Under the pieces are notes generated by a model, which worked only from the letters and a program-made list of their open reading frames with translations, was not told the DNA's origin and made no database searches. From contig CALMJY010000046.1 in NCBI GenBank assembly GCA_937864815.1, positions 1-57,552 of the forward strand: a stretch of DNA of 57,552 bases. The letters are read 5' to 3'. The DNA is from an uncultured Bacteroidota bacterium (lineage in GTDB: Bacteria > Bacteroidota > Bacteroidia > Bacteroidales > VadinHA17). Below, in pieces: positions 8,573 to 17,538 of the stretch. A program made the position numbers and the translations under genes. Each line of letters starts with the position of its first letter. Within the stretch, counting starts at the first letter, position 1.

Positions 8573-9109
8573 ATGATGAATAAAAAGTTTTTGTTTTTAA
8601 TCTGCCTGTCTCTTCTTATAGCAGGGACCGTTTCAGCTCAAACCTCTAAGTACATAGGGGCTGATAAGTGTAAGGTATGCCATAACAAACCGGCCAAGGG
8701 TGAGCAGTACAACAAGTGGATGAAGGAAAAGCATTCACAGGCTCTCAAATCACTTGCAAGCCAGGCCTCAATAGACTATGCAAAGAAAAATGGTATTGCT
8801 GATGCCACCAAGGAACCCAAATGTCTGAAATGTCATTCAACATATGATGCAGTAGCTGCTAATCTGCGTGGCGGCATACTTGCAACAGAGGGAGTTTCAT
8901 GTGAATCATGCCATGGACCGGGCAGTGCATACAAATCACCTACAATTATGAAGAACCAGGATATGGCTGTTAAAAACGGCCTTGTACTTCCAGATGAGAA
9001 AGTTTGCAAAACATGCCACAACCCTGAGAATCCATTCCACAAGGAGTTCAAATTTGCTGAGGCTGTTGCAAAAATCGCTCATCCCGATCCAACGCTTGCA
9101 GAGAAATAA
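8573..9109 (+). CDS. Four-heme cytochrome c (c554-like)
   Basis: A 178-residue exported cytochrome. A signal peptide (1-22, ending 'VSAQ') leads to four CxxCH heme sites: CKVCH at 33-37, CLKCH at 84-88, CESCH at 110-114 and CKTCH at 145-149. The first site is preceded by 'YIGADKC' and the third followed by 'GPGS', as in cytochrome c554-type tetraheme domains. It should carry electrons in the periplasm. Hydroxylamine or nitrite chemistry cannot be concluded from the fold alone. It is followed by a split repeat element and then a lipoprotein with an OB-like fold on the same strand. Two adjacent ATGs are possible starts; the choice does not change the mature protein. Confidence 0.92.
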   Translation: MMNKKFLFLICLSLLIAGTVSAQTSKYIGADKCKVCHNKPAKGEQYNKWMKEKHSQALKSLASQASIDYAKKNGIADATKEPKCLKCHSTYDAVAANLRGGILATEGVSCESCHGPGSAYKSPTIMKNQDMAVKNGLVLPDEKVCKTCHNPENPFHKEFKFAEAVAKIAHPDPTLAEK

Positions 9110-9133
9110 GAATTTAAAGCAATAAATTCCTGC

Positions 9134-9270
9134 AAAGGGGCTGTCTCATAATTCCGAATTTACCCCCCATCCCCCCAAGAGGGGCTTTAAAATCCACTGA
9201 TTTTCAATAAGTGCCGCTATGCGGCATTTAGGGGTGGATTGAGAAAAACAGACTTTTGAGACACCCTTTT
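9134..9270. repeat. Split terminator-like inverted repeat with nested palindromic element
   Basis: Outer arms aaaggggctgtctca (9134-9148) and tgagacaccctttt (9257-9270) are nearly complementary and resemble the tight terminator hairpin at 48440-48469, but here they are separated by 108 bp. The interior carries inverted aatccac/gtggatt (about 9191-9197 and 9234-9240), C-rich and G-rich tracts, and a perfect hairpin tgccgc-tat-gcggca at 9212-9226. Confidence 0.6.
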
Positions 9271-9309
9271 TGTCTTATTAATGAATCCACCATAAATCAT
9301 TTATTTACC

Positions 9310-9783
9310 ATGAATAAGTTAATCGCCTTTCTGTTTATCGCAATCACAATTGTTTCATGCAAAGGCCCTGGATCAGGTCCCTTAGTGAAGGAATCATTTG
9401 AGGATAAAAAAGAGAATAATCCTATGACAGGACAGCAGCATCAGGTCAAGCCAGTTATTCCTAAAGCTGATATCAAGATTATTCCATGCGAAAGTTGCAC
9501 TACAATTGAAAAATTAATGGCAGATAAAAAGTCATTTTCGGGAAAAACAATAAAAGTAAAAGGGGTTGTTACCAGGGTAAATGAAGAAATAATGGGGAAA
9601 AACTGGGTACATATTCAGGATGGTACCCGGGCCGGTGAAGAATATGATCTGACTATAACTACACTACAATCTGCAAAAATCGGTGACACAGTAACTTTTG
9701 AGGGAAAAATCTCTCTCGATAAAGATTTTGGCTATGGCTACTTCTATAATGTCCTTATGGAAGAGGGAGCCATTGTCAAATAG
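9310..9783 (+). CDS. OB-fold-like lipoprotein
   Basis: A 157-residue lipoprotein. The ATG at 9310 is preferred because a signal sequence with lipobox 'TIVSC' follows directly (Cys17); a longer frame upstream lacks this logic. The mature protein has a Lys/Glu-rich linker, a 'CESC' pair near residue 60, and a beta-barrel-like domain with 'GKTIKVKGVV', 'WVHIQDGT' and 'GDTVTFEGKI', the pattern of OB-fold envelope proteins found near respiratory genes in Bacteroidetes. Function is unknown. It follows the tetraheme cytochrome on the same strand, 200 bp downstream, so a link to periplasmic redox work is possible but not shown. Confidence 0.75.
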   Translation: MNKLIAFLFIAITIVSCKGPGSGPLVKESFEDKKENNPMTGQQHQVKPVIPKADIKIIPCESCTTIEKLMADKKSFSGKTIKVKGVVTRVNEEIMGKNWVHIQDGTRAGEEYDLTITTLQSAKIGDTVTFEGKISLDKDFGYGYFYNVLMEEGAIVK

Positions 9784-10008
9784 CTAATATCTGTATTTGT
9801 GAATTTTACTGTCAGCCTTGAGGTATTCTTCCAGGGCTGCTGATCCATACCAGGGAACAAGCTCAGTATCAAAAATCTTCTCCTTAACAGTTGGATCTCC
9901 CTCCAGAAGTGCTGTCGCTTCAGCAATGCCATGATAAACAAGCTTTTCAGGGAAAAGTTGGAATATATGCTTAATTTTATTGCCGGTAGCATTTAAATAA
10001 ACCTCAGA
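9784..10008 (-). pseudogene. C-terminal fragment of an unidentified gene
   Basis: The minus strand has a 74-codon open frame ending in TAG at 9784-9786, with an in-frame TGA directly before its first codon and no start codon. Its translation looks like real protein: balanced composition with segments 'FPEKLVYHGIAEA', 'LLEGDPTVKEKIFD' and 'PWYGSAALEEYLKAD'. A competing 82-codon frame with an ATG on the same strand (9744-9992) reads as low-quality sequence and overlaps the neighbouring gene. The fragment stops where the rhamnosidase gene begins, so the rest of the old gene was probably replaced. I do not recognise the family. Confidence 0.5.
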
Positions 10009-10010
10009 TC

Positions 10011-12803
10011 ATGAAAAGGATTACATTGGGTCACACCTGCTTTATTATTATGGTTTTTTTACAGGCATGCCAGCTCAGTGCTGAAATCAACCCTGTAAGA
10101 CTGACCTGTGAAAATCTTGCAGATCCTATGGCTATTGACCTGACTGAGCCCAGACTCTCATGGATCAATGAACCGGAAAAGGGCTCAAGGGGCGTTGAGC
10201 AAAGTGCATGGGAAATAAGAGTTGCGGGCTCAAGAAAGCATTTAATTTCAGGAGAATCTGATCTCTGGAAAAGCGGAAAGATAAATTCCGGAAAGTCTGT
10301 AAACATTAAATACGCAGGAAAAAAACTTATCTCCGGACAGGATTGCTGGTGGCAGGTAAGGGTATGGGACAATTCAGGAAGGAGATCTGCCTGGAGTGAA
10401 CCTGCATACTGGGGTATGGGCATACTGAATAGTGATGAATGGAAAGCAAAATGGATTGGTGCACCATGGCAGGGAGAAGACCCCCTTCCAAAACCACCAT
10501 TTCCAAAGGGGGTGGATCAGTCAGTTGCTCCCGGCAAATCACCTGAAGAAAAACTACCCGGTAATGCTCCTTTACTGAGAAAAAGCTTCAAACTAACAAA
10601 GGAGATTGCTTCGGCTAAAGCATATGTTAGCGGGCTAGGCTTTTTCGAATTCTATATTAATGGAAATAAGGTTGGAGATGATGTCCTTGTCCCCAATCTT
10701 ACTTTATATAGTAAAAGATCCGACATAGGACCTATTGGAGCAATGACTGAAAACAATTTCATGGAATACCGGGTTATGTACCTGGTTTACAATATTACCG
10801 GTCTGCTGAAAAAGGGTGATAATGCTGCAGGGGTAATTCTGGGAAACGGGTTTTATAATCCTGCCTCATTCTGGACACAGGGATACGGCACACCAAGATT
10901 TATTGGTCAGATTCATATATACTACACTGACGGCACCAAAGAAATTATTTGCAGTGATCAGACATGGAAAGCATCAAGAAGTCCCATTGTGATGGATCTT
11001 GTATATGATGGTGAACATTATGATGCACAAATGGAACAGGAAGGCTGGTCATCACCCGGATTTAATGATAATGCATGGGAGTTTGCCTCTTTAAGAAAAA
11101 AGCCCGATGGCTCAATGAAGGCACACATGTCTCCTACTGATAAAGTTATGGAAGTGCTTTCTCCGGAAAAAATAGAGAAACTCGGAGAAGGTCATTACAG
11201 GGCAGATTTCGGGGAAGAGATTTCCGGCTGGCTCAGGATCAGGAACATTAGCGGTGAAAAAGGGAGAAAAATTGATATCAGATATATATGCGAATCACCA
11301 CAGGGGGAGAACTCCTACACTATGAAAGGTAACGGACCTGAAGAATATGCAGCAAGGTTTACATGGTTTGTCTTCAGAGAGGTGGAAATATTTAACTGGC
11401 CGGGAGATCTAAAGCCAGAACAACTGCTGGCTGAAGCAGTATATACTGATATTGAAACCACCGGAAAGTTTGAATGCTCAAACAATCTATTCAATACGAT
11501 AAATAAGATCTGGCGGAGAAGTCAGACCGATAATATGCATGGAGGTATTGCAAGTGACTGTCCCCACAGGGAACGGTCACCCTATACAGGTGACGGGCAG
11601 GTTGCATGTGTAACAGTTATGCACAATTTTGACGCAAAAGCATTCTATACCAAATGGATCCGCGATATTCTCGGTTCCCGGAATCCTGAGAACGGATATG
11701 TACCTAACGGAGCACCATGGCAGCCAGGCTGTGGTGGTGGTGTTGCCTGGGGAGCTGCCATGAATATTATGCCATGGGAATACTACCTTCATTATGGTGA
11801 TAAAGAGCTCCTTGAAGAAAATTATGAAGGGATGAAAGGTTATATCAGGTACATGCTTACTTGGACAGATGAAGACGGGATCATGTTTTCGCAGGCTCCT
11901 GAAAAATCAAATCCAAACAGATGGATAAATCTTGGTGACTGGGTAGCTCCCGGAAACCTGCCACCTGATAATATGGTACATACATTCTATTTATGGAGAT
12001 GCTCCGATATCACAGCAAAAGCTGCCCATGCACTTGGAAAAACCGATGATGAAGAATACTTCCGATCTGTTGCCCTTAAAACAAGCAAGGCATTTCAGAA
12101 AAAATTCTTTGATGAAGAGAAAGGTTCATATGGGAAATACGGAGGAAACATATTTGCACTTGTGATGGGACTGCCGGAGGAACAGAAAAGCAGGGTGGTC
12201 AAGGCTTTGGTTGATGATATAGCAGCAAACGACTATCATCTCGATACCGGTATTTTCGGTACACAATTCTTCTTTGAGGTACTGGCAGATAACGGATTAC
12301 AGGACCTTGCCTGCAAAGTAATGAATCAGAAAACAGCCCCGGGCTACGGCTGGTGGATTGAACAGGGGGCAACAACCACATGGGAACAATGGAACGGTAA
12401 AGGTTCCAGGAATCACCCTATGTTCGGAGGCGGACTTACATGGTTCTATCGAAAACTTGCAGGTATGAATGCTGATCCTGAGAACCCCGGATACAAACAC
12501 ATAATATTCAGACCTCAGCCGCCTGATGAAATTACAAGGGCATCCTATTCAACTCTTACCCCAAATGGAAATGCCGGTATTGATTGGGGAAAAAATGATC
12601 AGGGCTTCACAGTATCAGTAACTGTTCCTGTCGGTAGTACCTCAACCATTTATATTCCCGGATCTGAGTCATCACAAATAACAGAAAACGGGAAAGAAAT
12701 TATTAATTCAGATTTAATCAAATTCAGCGGCATAAAAGATGGTTATGCAGTATATACAACAGGATCAGGACAATACAAGTTTAATTCAGCGTTAAAACCA
12801 TGA
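10011..12803 (+). CDS. Alpha-L-rhamnosidase (GH78)
   Basis: A 930-residue exported glycosidase that should cleave terminal alpha-L-rhamnose from plant or microbial glycans. The N-terminal signal ends near 'LQAC' (Cys20, possible lipoprotein). An N-terminal beta-sandwich covers about 25-165 ('WWQVRVWDNSGRRSAWSEP'), further beta domains run to about 485, the (alpha/alpha)6 catalytic barrel covers about 490-830, and a C-terminal beta domain ends the protein. Typical GH78 motifs are 'SDCPHRERSPYTGDG' near 510, 'LGDWVAPG' near 640 and 'TTWEQWNG' near 788, which hold the acidic catalytic residues of the family. The next gene overlaps it by 4 bp (ATGA), so both are translated together. Confidence 0.95.
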   Translation: MKRITLGHTCFIIMVFLQACQLSAEINPVRLTCENLADPMAIDLTEPRLSWINEPEKGSRGVEQSAWEIRVAGSRKHLISGESDLWKSGKINSGKSVNIKYAGKKLISGQDCWWQVRVWDNSGRRSAWSEPAYWGMGILNSDEWKAKWIGAPWQGEDPLPKPPFPKGVDQSVAPGKSPEEKLPGNAPLLRKSFKLTKEIASAKAYVSGLGFFEFYINGNKVGDDVLVPNLTLYSKRSDIGPIGAMTENNFMEYRVMYLVYNITGLLKKGDNAAGVILGNGFYNPASFWTQGYGTPRFIGQIHIYYTDGTKEIICSDQTWKASRSPIVMDLVYDGEHYDAQMEQEGWSSPGFNDNAWEFASLRKKPDGSMKAHMSPTDKVMEVLSPEKIEKLGEGHYRADFGEEISGWLRIRNISGEKGRKIDIRYICESPQGENSYTMKGNGPEEYAARFTWFVFREVEIFNWPGDLKPEQLLAEAVYTDIETTGKFECSNNLFNTINKIWRRSQTDNMHGGIASDCPHRERSPYTGDGQVACVTVMHNFDAKAFYTKWIRDILGSRNPENGYVPNGAPWQPGCGGGVAWGAAMNIMPWEYYLHYGDKELLEENYEGMKGYIRYMLTWTDEDGIMFSQAPEKSNPNRWINLGDWVAPGNLPPDNMVHTFYLWRCSDITAKAAHALGKTDDEEYFRSVALKTSKAFQKKFFDEEKGSYGKYGGNIFALVMGLPEEQKSRVVKALVDDIAANDYHLDTGIFGTQFFFEVLADNGLQDLACKVMNQKTAPGYGWWIEQGATTTWEQWNGKGSRNHPMFGGGLTWFYRKLAGMNADPENPGYKHIIFRPQPPDEITRASYSTLTPNGNAGIDWGKNDQGFTVSVTVPVGSTSTIYIPGSESSQITENGKEIINSDLIKFSGIKDGYAVYTTGSGQYKFNSALKP

Positions 12804-14101
12804 AAACACTTTTTACTGTTATTTTTTTCACAACACTTTTCATATCATGTTCGACAACCTCTGAAAATAAAGAACTGAAGGATAAAATACTCAATGACCC
12901 CAACATCCCTTTTATTAAAAGTAAAGCGTTGGAGGTTGTAAAGACTGGATTCAATGCAGGTGACGGATATGGTGAGGTATGGATAAGAGATTATAATACA
13001 TTTATTGAATTATCCGGAAAGGTTTATGACAGGAATATACTTAAGGAAAATCTGCTGGTATTCTTCAGAATGCAGGGTGAGGACGGGAATATAATTGACG
13101 GATTTATCCCAAAGGAAAAGGCAGTAAAGACAGAAGGAGGATACGACTACATTTTTTCTGATCTTGAGCCCAGGTATGCCGGTCATAAAAACACAGTTGA
13201 AACCGACCAGGAATCGTCACTTATCCAGGCAGTTTACAAGTACATAAGTATTACAGGAGATAAGGAAATCCTTAATGAGGAGGTTAATGGCATTACGATA
13301 GGCGAAAGAATGGAAAGAGCTTTGTTGTTTCTTATGAATCACCGGTTTAATGATCAATATGGACTTATCTGGGGAGCAACAACTGCCGACTGGGGTGATG
13401 TACAACCTGAACATGACTGGGGTGTATTTCTGACTGATGACACGCATTATTCAATTGATATATATGATAATGCCATGTTTATTATAGCAATTTCCTGTTT
13501 TACAGAAATGGCTCCCATGATGGAATCCAGATGGAAACCTGTCCGGGACAGTCTTAGTGCAAATACCAGGAAACATTTGTGGGATAATGAGAAGAAAAAA
13601 TTCATACCTCACATTTATCTGAACGGTTCACCCTTCCCGGAGGGATTCGACGAGAACCAGATTTTTTATCACGGCGGCACTGCTGTAGCTATTGAAGCCG
13701 GGTTACTCTCACCTGAAGAAATAAAGGAGTCACTTGACAAAATGGTTGAAAATGTAAAGGCATCAGGAGCTGGATCAATAGGATTGACAATGTATCCACC
13801 CTACCCTGAGGGATACTTTAAAAACAAGGGAATGTATCCGTATGGTTATCAGAATGGAGGTGACTGGACCTGGTTCGGAGGAAGGATGATCCAGCAACTG
13901 ATACGATACGGAATGATTTCTGAAGCATATGAACATCTGACTCCTATGTTAAAAAGAGTAAAGGACAATAATGGATTTTTTGAGTGGTATACTGTTGAAA
14001 ATAAACCTGAAGGATCAGGCACTTTCAGGGGTGAAGCAGGAGTTCTCTATAAGGCGGTTACGATGCTTGAAGATGCTGTTGGTATAGAATCAGAGAAATA
14101 A
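12800..14101 (+). CDS. Six-hairpin glycosidase-like lipoprotein
   Basis: A 433-residue lipoprotein: signal with lipobox 'LFISC' (Cys17). The rest is helical with (alpha/alpha)6-barrel features: 'GEVWIRDYNTFIE' near 55, 'WGATTADWGD' near 190, 'SIDIYDNAMF' near 220, 'GGDWTWFGGRM' near 355 and 'FRGEAGVLYKAV' near 415. This resembles the glucosidase/trehalase-like clan rather than one clear GH family. The 4-bp overlap with the rhamnosidase suggests that it removes a second sugar from the same glycan. Its 3' end overlaps the convergent feoB by 12 bp. Substrate is unknown. Confidence 0.8.
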   Translation: MKTLFTVIFFTTLFISCSTTSENKELKDKILNDPNIPFIKSKALEVVKTGFNAGDGYGEVWIRDYNTFIELSGKVYDRNILKENLLVFFRMQGEDGNIIDGFIPKEKAVKTEGGYDYIFSDLEPRYAGHKNTVETDQESSLIQAVYKYISITGDKEILNEEVNGITIGERMERALLFLMNHRFNDQYGLIWGATTADWGDVQPEHDWGVFLTDDTHYSIDIYDNAMFIIAISCFTEMAPMMESRWKPVRDSLSANTRKHLWDNEKKKFIPHIYLNGSPFPEGFDENQIFYHGGTAVAIEAGLLSPEEIKESLDKMVENVKASGAGSIGLTMYPPYPEGYFKNKGMYPYGYQNGGDWTWFGGRMIQQLIRYGMISEAYEHLTPMLKRVKDNNGFFEWYTVENKPEGSGTFRGEAGVLYKAVTMLEDAVGIESEK

Positions 14102-16543
14102 CAGATTTCCAATCTGATAGAAAGCAAATGATGTCAGCCAGGCAATTGCTGTTGTATAAACAATAACAAATGCAGCCCATTTCCAGTTCCCCGATTCCCT
14201 TCGGATAGCAGCAACTACTCCTATGCATGGGAAATATATAAGTATAAAAAGCATAAATGAGAAAGCCATTACCGGATTGAAAAGCGGTTGCCCTGCAGAA
14301 TTTTTCTGAGTCTGGATCTTTCCAACAAGAGAGGAAACATCTGCTTCATCTACAGTCTGAAACAATACCCCGAGAGTACTTACCACAACCTCTTTGGCTG
14401 CTATTCCTGAAAGAAGTGCCACGCTAAGGCGCCAGTCAAATCCAAGTGGTTTCATAACCGGTTCAATGACCTTACCGAGCATCCCCATATATGATTTGCT
14501 CTGCCTTTCGGTTTGCTCTTCAATTCTTAGGTAATTTAACTCAATTTCTTTCTCTGAAACAGAAAGCTGACTCATTTCAATTTTTTGTAATTCTTTTTTA
14601 TAATCCTTTGATAGCTCAACAGATCCGGGGAAAGTGCTCAATATCCAGATTATAACTGAAGCAATGAGTATAATGCCACCAATTTTTCTCAGATATAATC
14701 CTGTTCTGAATATCACATGCTTTATTATACTCCTGAAGGTCGGTATCCTGTAAGGTGGGAGCTCCATTACAAACGGGATCTCTGACGACTTAAAAAAAAC
14801 TTTGCGTAAAAACAGCGCCGACAATATGGCAAATAATGCTCCCAAAAGGTAGAGCAGGAAAAGAACAGTACCCTGGTTTGATGCAAAAAAGGCACTTATA
14901 AAAAGAATATATACTGGCAGACGGGCACTGCATGACATGAATGGTGTTATAAGCATTGTTATCATTCTGTCACGGCGGCTTTCAATAATTCTTGTAGCCA
15001 TAATTGCTGGTACGTTACAGCCGAAACCCATAAACAGGGGGATGAACGATTTTCCATGCAGTCCTATCTTATGCATCACCTTGTCCATAATAAATACTGC
15101 CCGTGCCATATAACCGGTATCCTCCATGAATGATATAAAAAGGAAAAGAATTATGATATTGGGAAGAAATACCAGAACACCACCAACACCGCCAATAATA
15201 CCCTCAGTGATAAAATCCTGCAGTATTCCCTCCGGCATTAATGAAGAAATGTGAATGGAAAGCTGCGATAGTCCCGTTTCAAGCCATTGTTTTGGATATT
15301 CTCCCAGCCTGAATGTTGTAAAAAAAGTAATCCACATGAATATCATGAAAACCGGGAATCCGAGGTATTTATTAGTAAGGTACCTGTCAATAACTCTTGT
15401 CCGGCTGAGTTTCTCTGTCTTATTTGGCTTAAGTGTTTCAGCCAATGCTCCGGAAATAAAACCATAACGCAGATCGGTAATTACTGTTTCAATTGGTTCT
15501 GTATACATCTTTTCAAGTCTGGAGCATTCTTTTCTCGCTGCTTCAATAATTTCCTTTGAATTATAACATCGTTTAATGTCGGAAGAGAATTCCATGTCAT
15601 TCTCAAGTAGTTCCAGTGCAAGGTACCGTGAAGAAACTATATTTGTAAAATTCCTGTTTTCATCAACCTTAATCTTTGACTGTATTGATGATATGGCATT
15701 CTCAATTTCAGTCCCGTAATTAATATGAATGTGTCTTACTGAAGGATCCCTGTTTTCATACACAGCAATTATGGTGTCAAAAAGCTCCCTAAGCCCCTTT
15801 CCCTTTGAACTGACTGTAGGAATAACGGGTACCCCAAGCAGATTTCCAAGTGATTTGTAATCAAACAAATCCCCTCTTTTTTCAAGCTCATCGTACATGT
15901 TCAGGGCAATTACCATCTGAACGCCCATGTCAATCAGTTGTGTTGTTAAATACAGGTTGCGCTCAAGGTTTGATGCATCAACTATATTCAGTACAATATC
16001 GGGCTTGTTATCAAAGATATAGTTGCGAACATAAATCTCTTCGGGGGAATAACTTTTTAGAGAATAGGTTCCCGGCAGGTCAATTATTGAAAATGTGTAC
16101 CCTGACTGCCTGTATCTGGCTTCTTTTGAGTCTACTGTTACCCCGGCATAGTTACCTACCTTTTCACGGGAGCCGGAAGCATAATTGAATAGTGTTGTTT
16201 TTCCTGAATTGGGATTTCCAACCAGGGCAATCTGTATATTTTTCGTCTTTTCAATCCATGCCCCGTTTTCAGTCTCACGAACAAGAACATCAGCATGGTT
16301 GTATTCACGTGCGACCCCCTTCCTGTCAACTTCAATAAGTTGTGCCTCATTGTTTCTCAATGAGATATGATATCCCATTATCCTGTATTCCACAGGATCC
16401 CCCAAAGGGGCTTTTCTGATGACAGATACCTTCTTTCCGATAACAAATCCCATTTCTGAAAGACGTTGCCGGAACTGACCTCTACCCTTTATCTTCAGTA
16501 TTATCCCCTCTTCACCCTCTTCGAGATCGTATAATGTTGTCAT
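14090..16543 (-). CDS. feoB: Fused FeoA-FeoB ferrous iron transporter
   Basis: An 817-residue inner-membrane Fe2+ importer. Residues 1-75 are a FeoA (SH3-like) domain ('RLSEMGFVIG', 'PVEYRIMGY'). A short linker leads to the FeoB GTPase with G1 'GNPNSGKTT' at 109-117, 'NYAGVTVD', 'DLPGTYSL' and 'LNMYDE'. The membrane part has two Gate motifs with 'FGCNVPAI' and 'SARLPVY', Cys residues near the metal path, and about eight helices. A charged segment of about 60 residues lies before the last helices. FeoA-FeoB fusion is known in Bacteroidetes. It is transcribed alone and its end overlaps the convergent glycosidase by 12 bp. Confidence 0.97.
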   Translation of the reverse strand: MTTLYDLEEGEEGIILKIKGRGQFRQRLSEMGFVIGKKVSVIRKAPLGDPVEYRIMGYHISLRNNEAQLIEVDRKGVAREYNHADVLVRETENGAWIEKTKNIQIALVGNPNSGKTTLFNYASGSREKVGNYAGVTVDSKEARYRQSGYTFSIIDLPGTYSLKSYSPEEIYVRNYIFDNKPDIVLNIVDASNLERNLYLTTQLIDMGVQMVIALNMYDELEKRGDLFDYKSLGNLLGVPVIPTVSSKGKGLRELFDTIIAVYENRDPSVRHIHINYGTEIENAISSIQSKIKVDENRNFTNIVSSRYLALELLENDMEFSSDIKRCYNSKEIIEAARKECSRLEKMYTEPIETVITDLRYGFISGALAETLKPNKTEKLSRTRVIDRYLTNKYLGFPVFMIFMWITFFTTFRLGEYPKQWLETGLSQLSIHISSLMPEGILQDFITEGIIGGVGGVLVFLPNIIILFLFISFMEDTGYMARAVFIMDKVMHKIGLHGKSFIPLFMGFGCNVPAIMATRIIESRRDRMITMLITPFMSCSARLPVYILFISAFFASNQGTVLFLLYLLGALFAILSALFLRKVFFKSSEIPFVMELPPYRIPTFRSIIKHVIFRTGLYLRKIGGIILIASVIIWILSTFPGSVELSKDYKKELQKIEMSQLSVSEKEIELNYLRIEEQTERQSKSYMGMLGKVIEPVMKPLGFDWRLSVALLSGIAAKEVVVSTLGVLFQTVDEADVSSLVGKIQTQKNSAGQPLFNPVMAFSFMLFILIYFPCIGVVAAIRRESGNWKWAAFVIVYTTAIAWLTSFAFYQIGNLLFL

Positions 16544-16707
16544 CTAATACGTTGATTCAATATAGTAACGCTATCCGGGATATTTTGTTCATAAAATTTT
16601 TCCGACCACAAATATGGCAAAGTTTTAATCACCTCATATACTATGATTATAACTATTTCCATTAAAAGTAAAGTGAAAAAGAGTGAATAGCACATCTGTT
16701 TTTTTCA

Positions 16708-16715
16708 TAATTTTG
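16708..16715 (+). promoter_or_regulatory. Candidate -7 box for the secreted unknown gene
   Basis: TAATTTTG fits TAnnTTTG and lies 32 bp before the ATG at 16748. No clear -33 box was seen. Confidence 0.35.
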
Positions 16716-16747
16716 AATTATCCTTAAAACCAGTGTTAACTAGAGCA

Positions 16748-17470
16748 ATGAGACAGTCATTTACTATTCTTATACTGATAGTATTTGTAACAGGTTTGAA
16801 TGGCCAGGTAAAAAACACTTATCAGACCGGAATTTCTGCTGAGGAAAACTTAAAGGCAATCGCAAATCTGGGTGCACTTTCAATCGGAGGTATCGGATTT
16901 GATACCAGGTATAAAGGAGTAAAAGGAAGTCCCCTGCTTTTCGATACCCTGCAGTTTTCCTATCTGAAAATCAACCAACAGGACAAGTACATCGAAATTC
17001 AGTCAAATATTGATGTTGTGTCAAACTCAATAATTTGTTTACATCCCAAAACGAAACAACTTATATCTATTCCCGGATACAAGATAAATGAGCTGATAAT
17101 AAGGAATGAGGATACTGATATGATCTTCCGGACCATGAGTAATGACAACCTTAAAATGAAATCAGGGGAGTATATTTTCTATCAGGTTCTGAATGATGAT
17201 GCTTACAAACTGATTAAGGTACCTTCCAAAGATTTTATTGAAGCCGATTATAAACAGGCTTACTCACCCGGAAGAAATTACGATGAGTTTGTTACAGAAT
17301 ATAAGTATTATATTTTATCTCCTGATGGAAAAATAAATCAATGCCAGCTTTCAGCCAAATCTGTCTCTAAAATCTTTCCGGATAAAAAAGAACTTATAAA
17401 AAAGAAATCAGAAGAAAAAACGTATACTGACAAAGAATTAATGGTGATTGATATCCTGAAGAGTTTCTGA
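16748..17470 (+). CDS. Secreted protein of unknown function
   Basis: A 240-residue protein from the ATG at 16748, chosen over a GTG at 16733 because the signal peptide ('MRQSFTILILIVFVTGLNGQ') starts there. The mature part is mixed alpha/beta with many Lys and Asp residues. It contains 'GALSIGGIGFDTRYKGVKGS' near the N-terminus and a Lys/Glu-rich C-terminus. No family was recognised. It stands 69 bp before a prohibitin-like gene on the same strand, so they may be co-transcribed, though no functional link is evident. Confidence 0.75.
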   Translation: MRQSFTILILIVFVTGLNGQVKNTYQTGISAEENLKAIANLGALSIGGIGFDTRYKGVKGSPLLFDTLQFSYLKINQQDKYIEIQSNIDVVSNSIICLHPKTKQLISIPGYKINELIIRNEDTDMIFRTMSNDNLKMKSGEYIFYQVLNDDAYKLIKVPSKDFIEADYKQAYSPGRNYDEFVTEYKYYILSPDGKINQCQLSAKSVSKIFPDKKELIKKKSEEKTYTDKELMVIDILKSF

Positions 17471-17538
17471 AAAGTTCTCAATTCAGCCTTTTATGATTAT
17501 CTTAGTCAGAAAATAGTAATAACCTAAATCAGTATAGT

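Noticed and set aside
9744-9992. An 82-codon minus-strand frame with ATG
   Set aside because: It overlaps the lipoprotein gene and another minus-strand frame that has far more protein-like sequence. Composition (many Arg, Leu, Phe) looks like an off-frame reading.
16544-16747. Possible Fur or DtxR box upstream of feoAB
   Set aside because: A/T-rich stretches exist, but none matches the symmetric Fur or DtxR consensus well enough to call.
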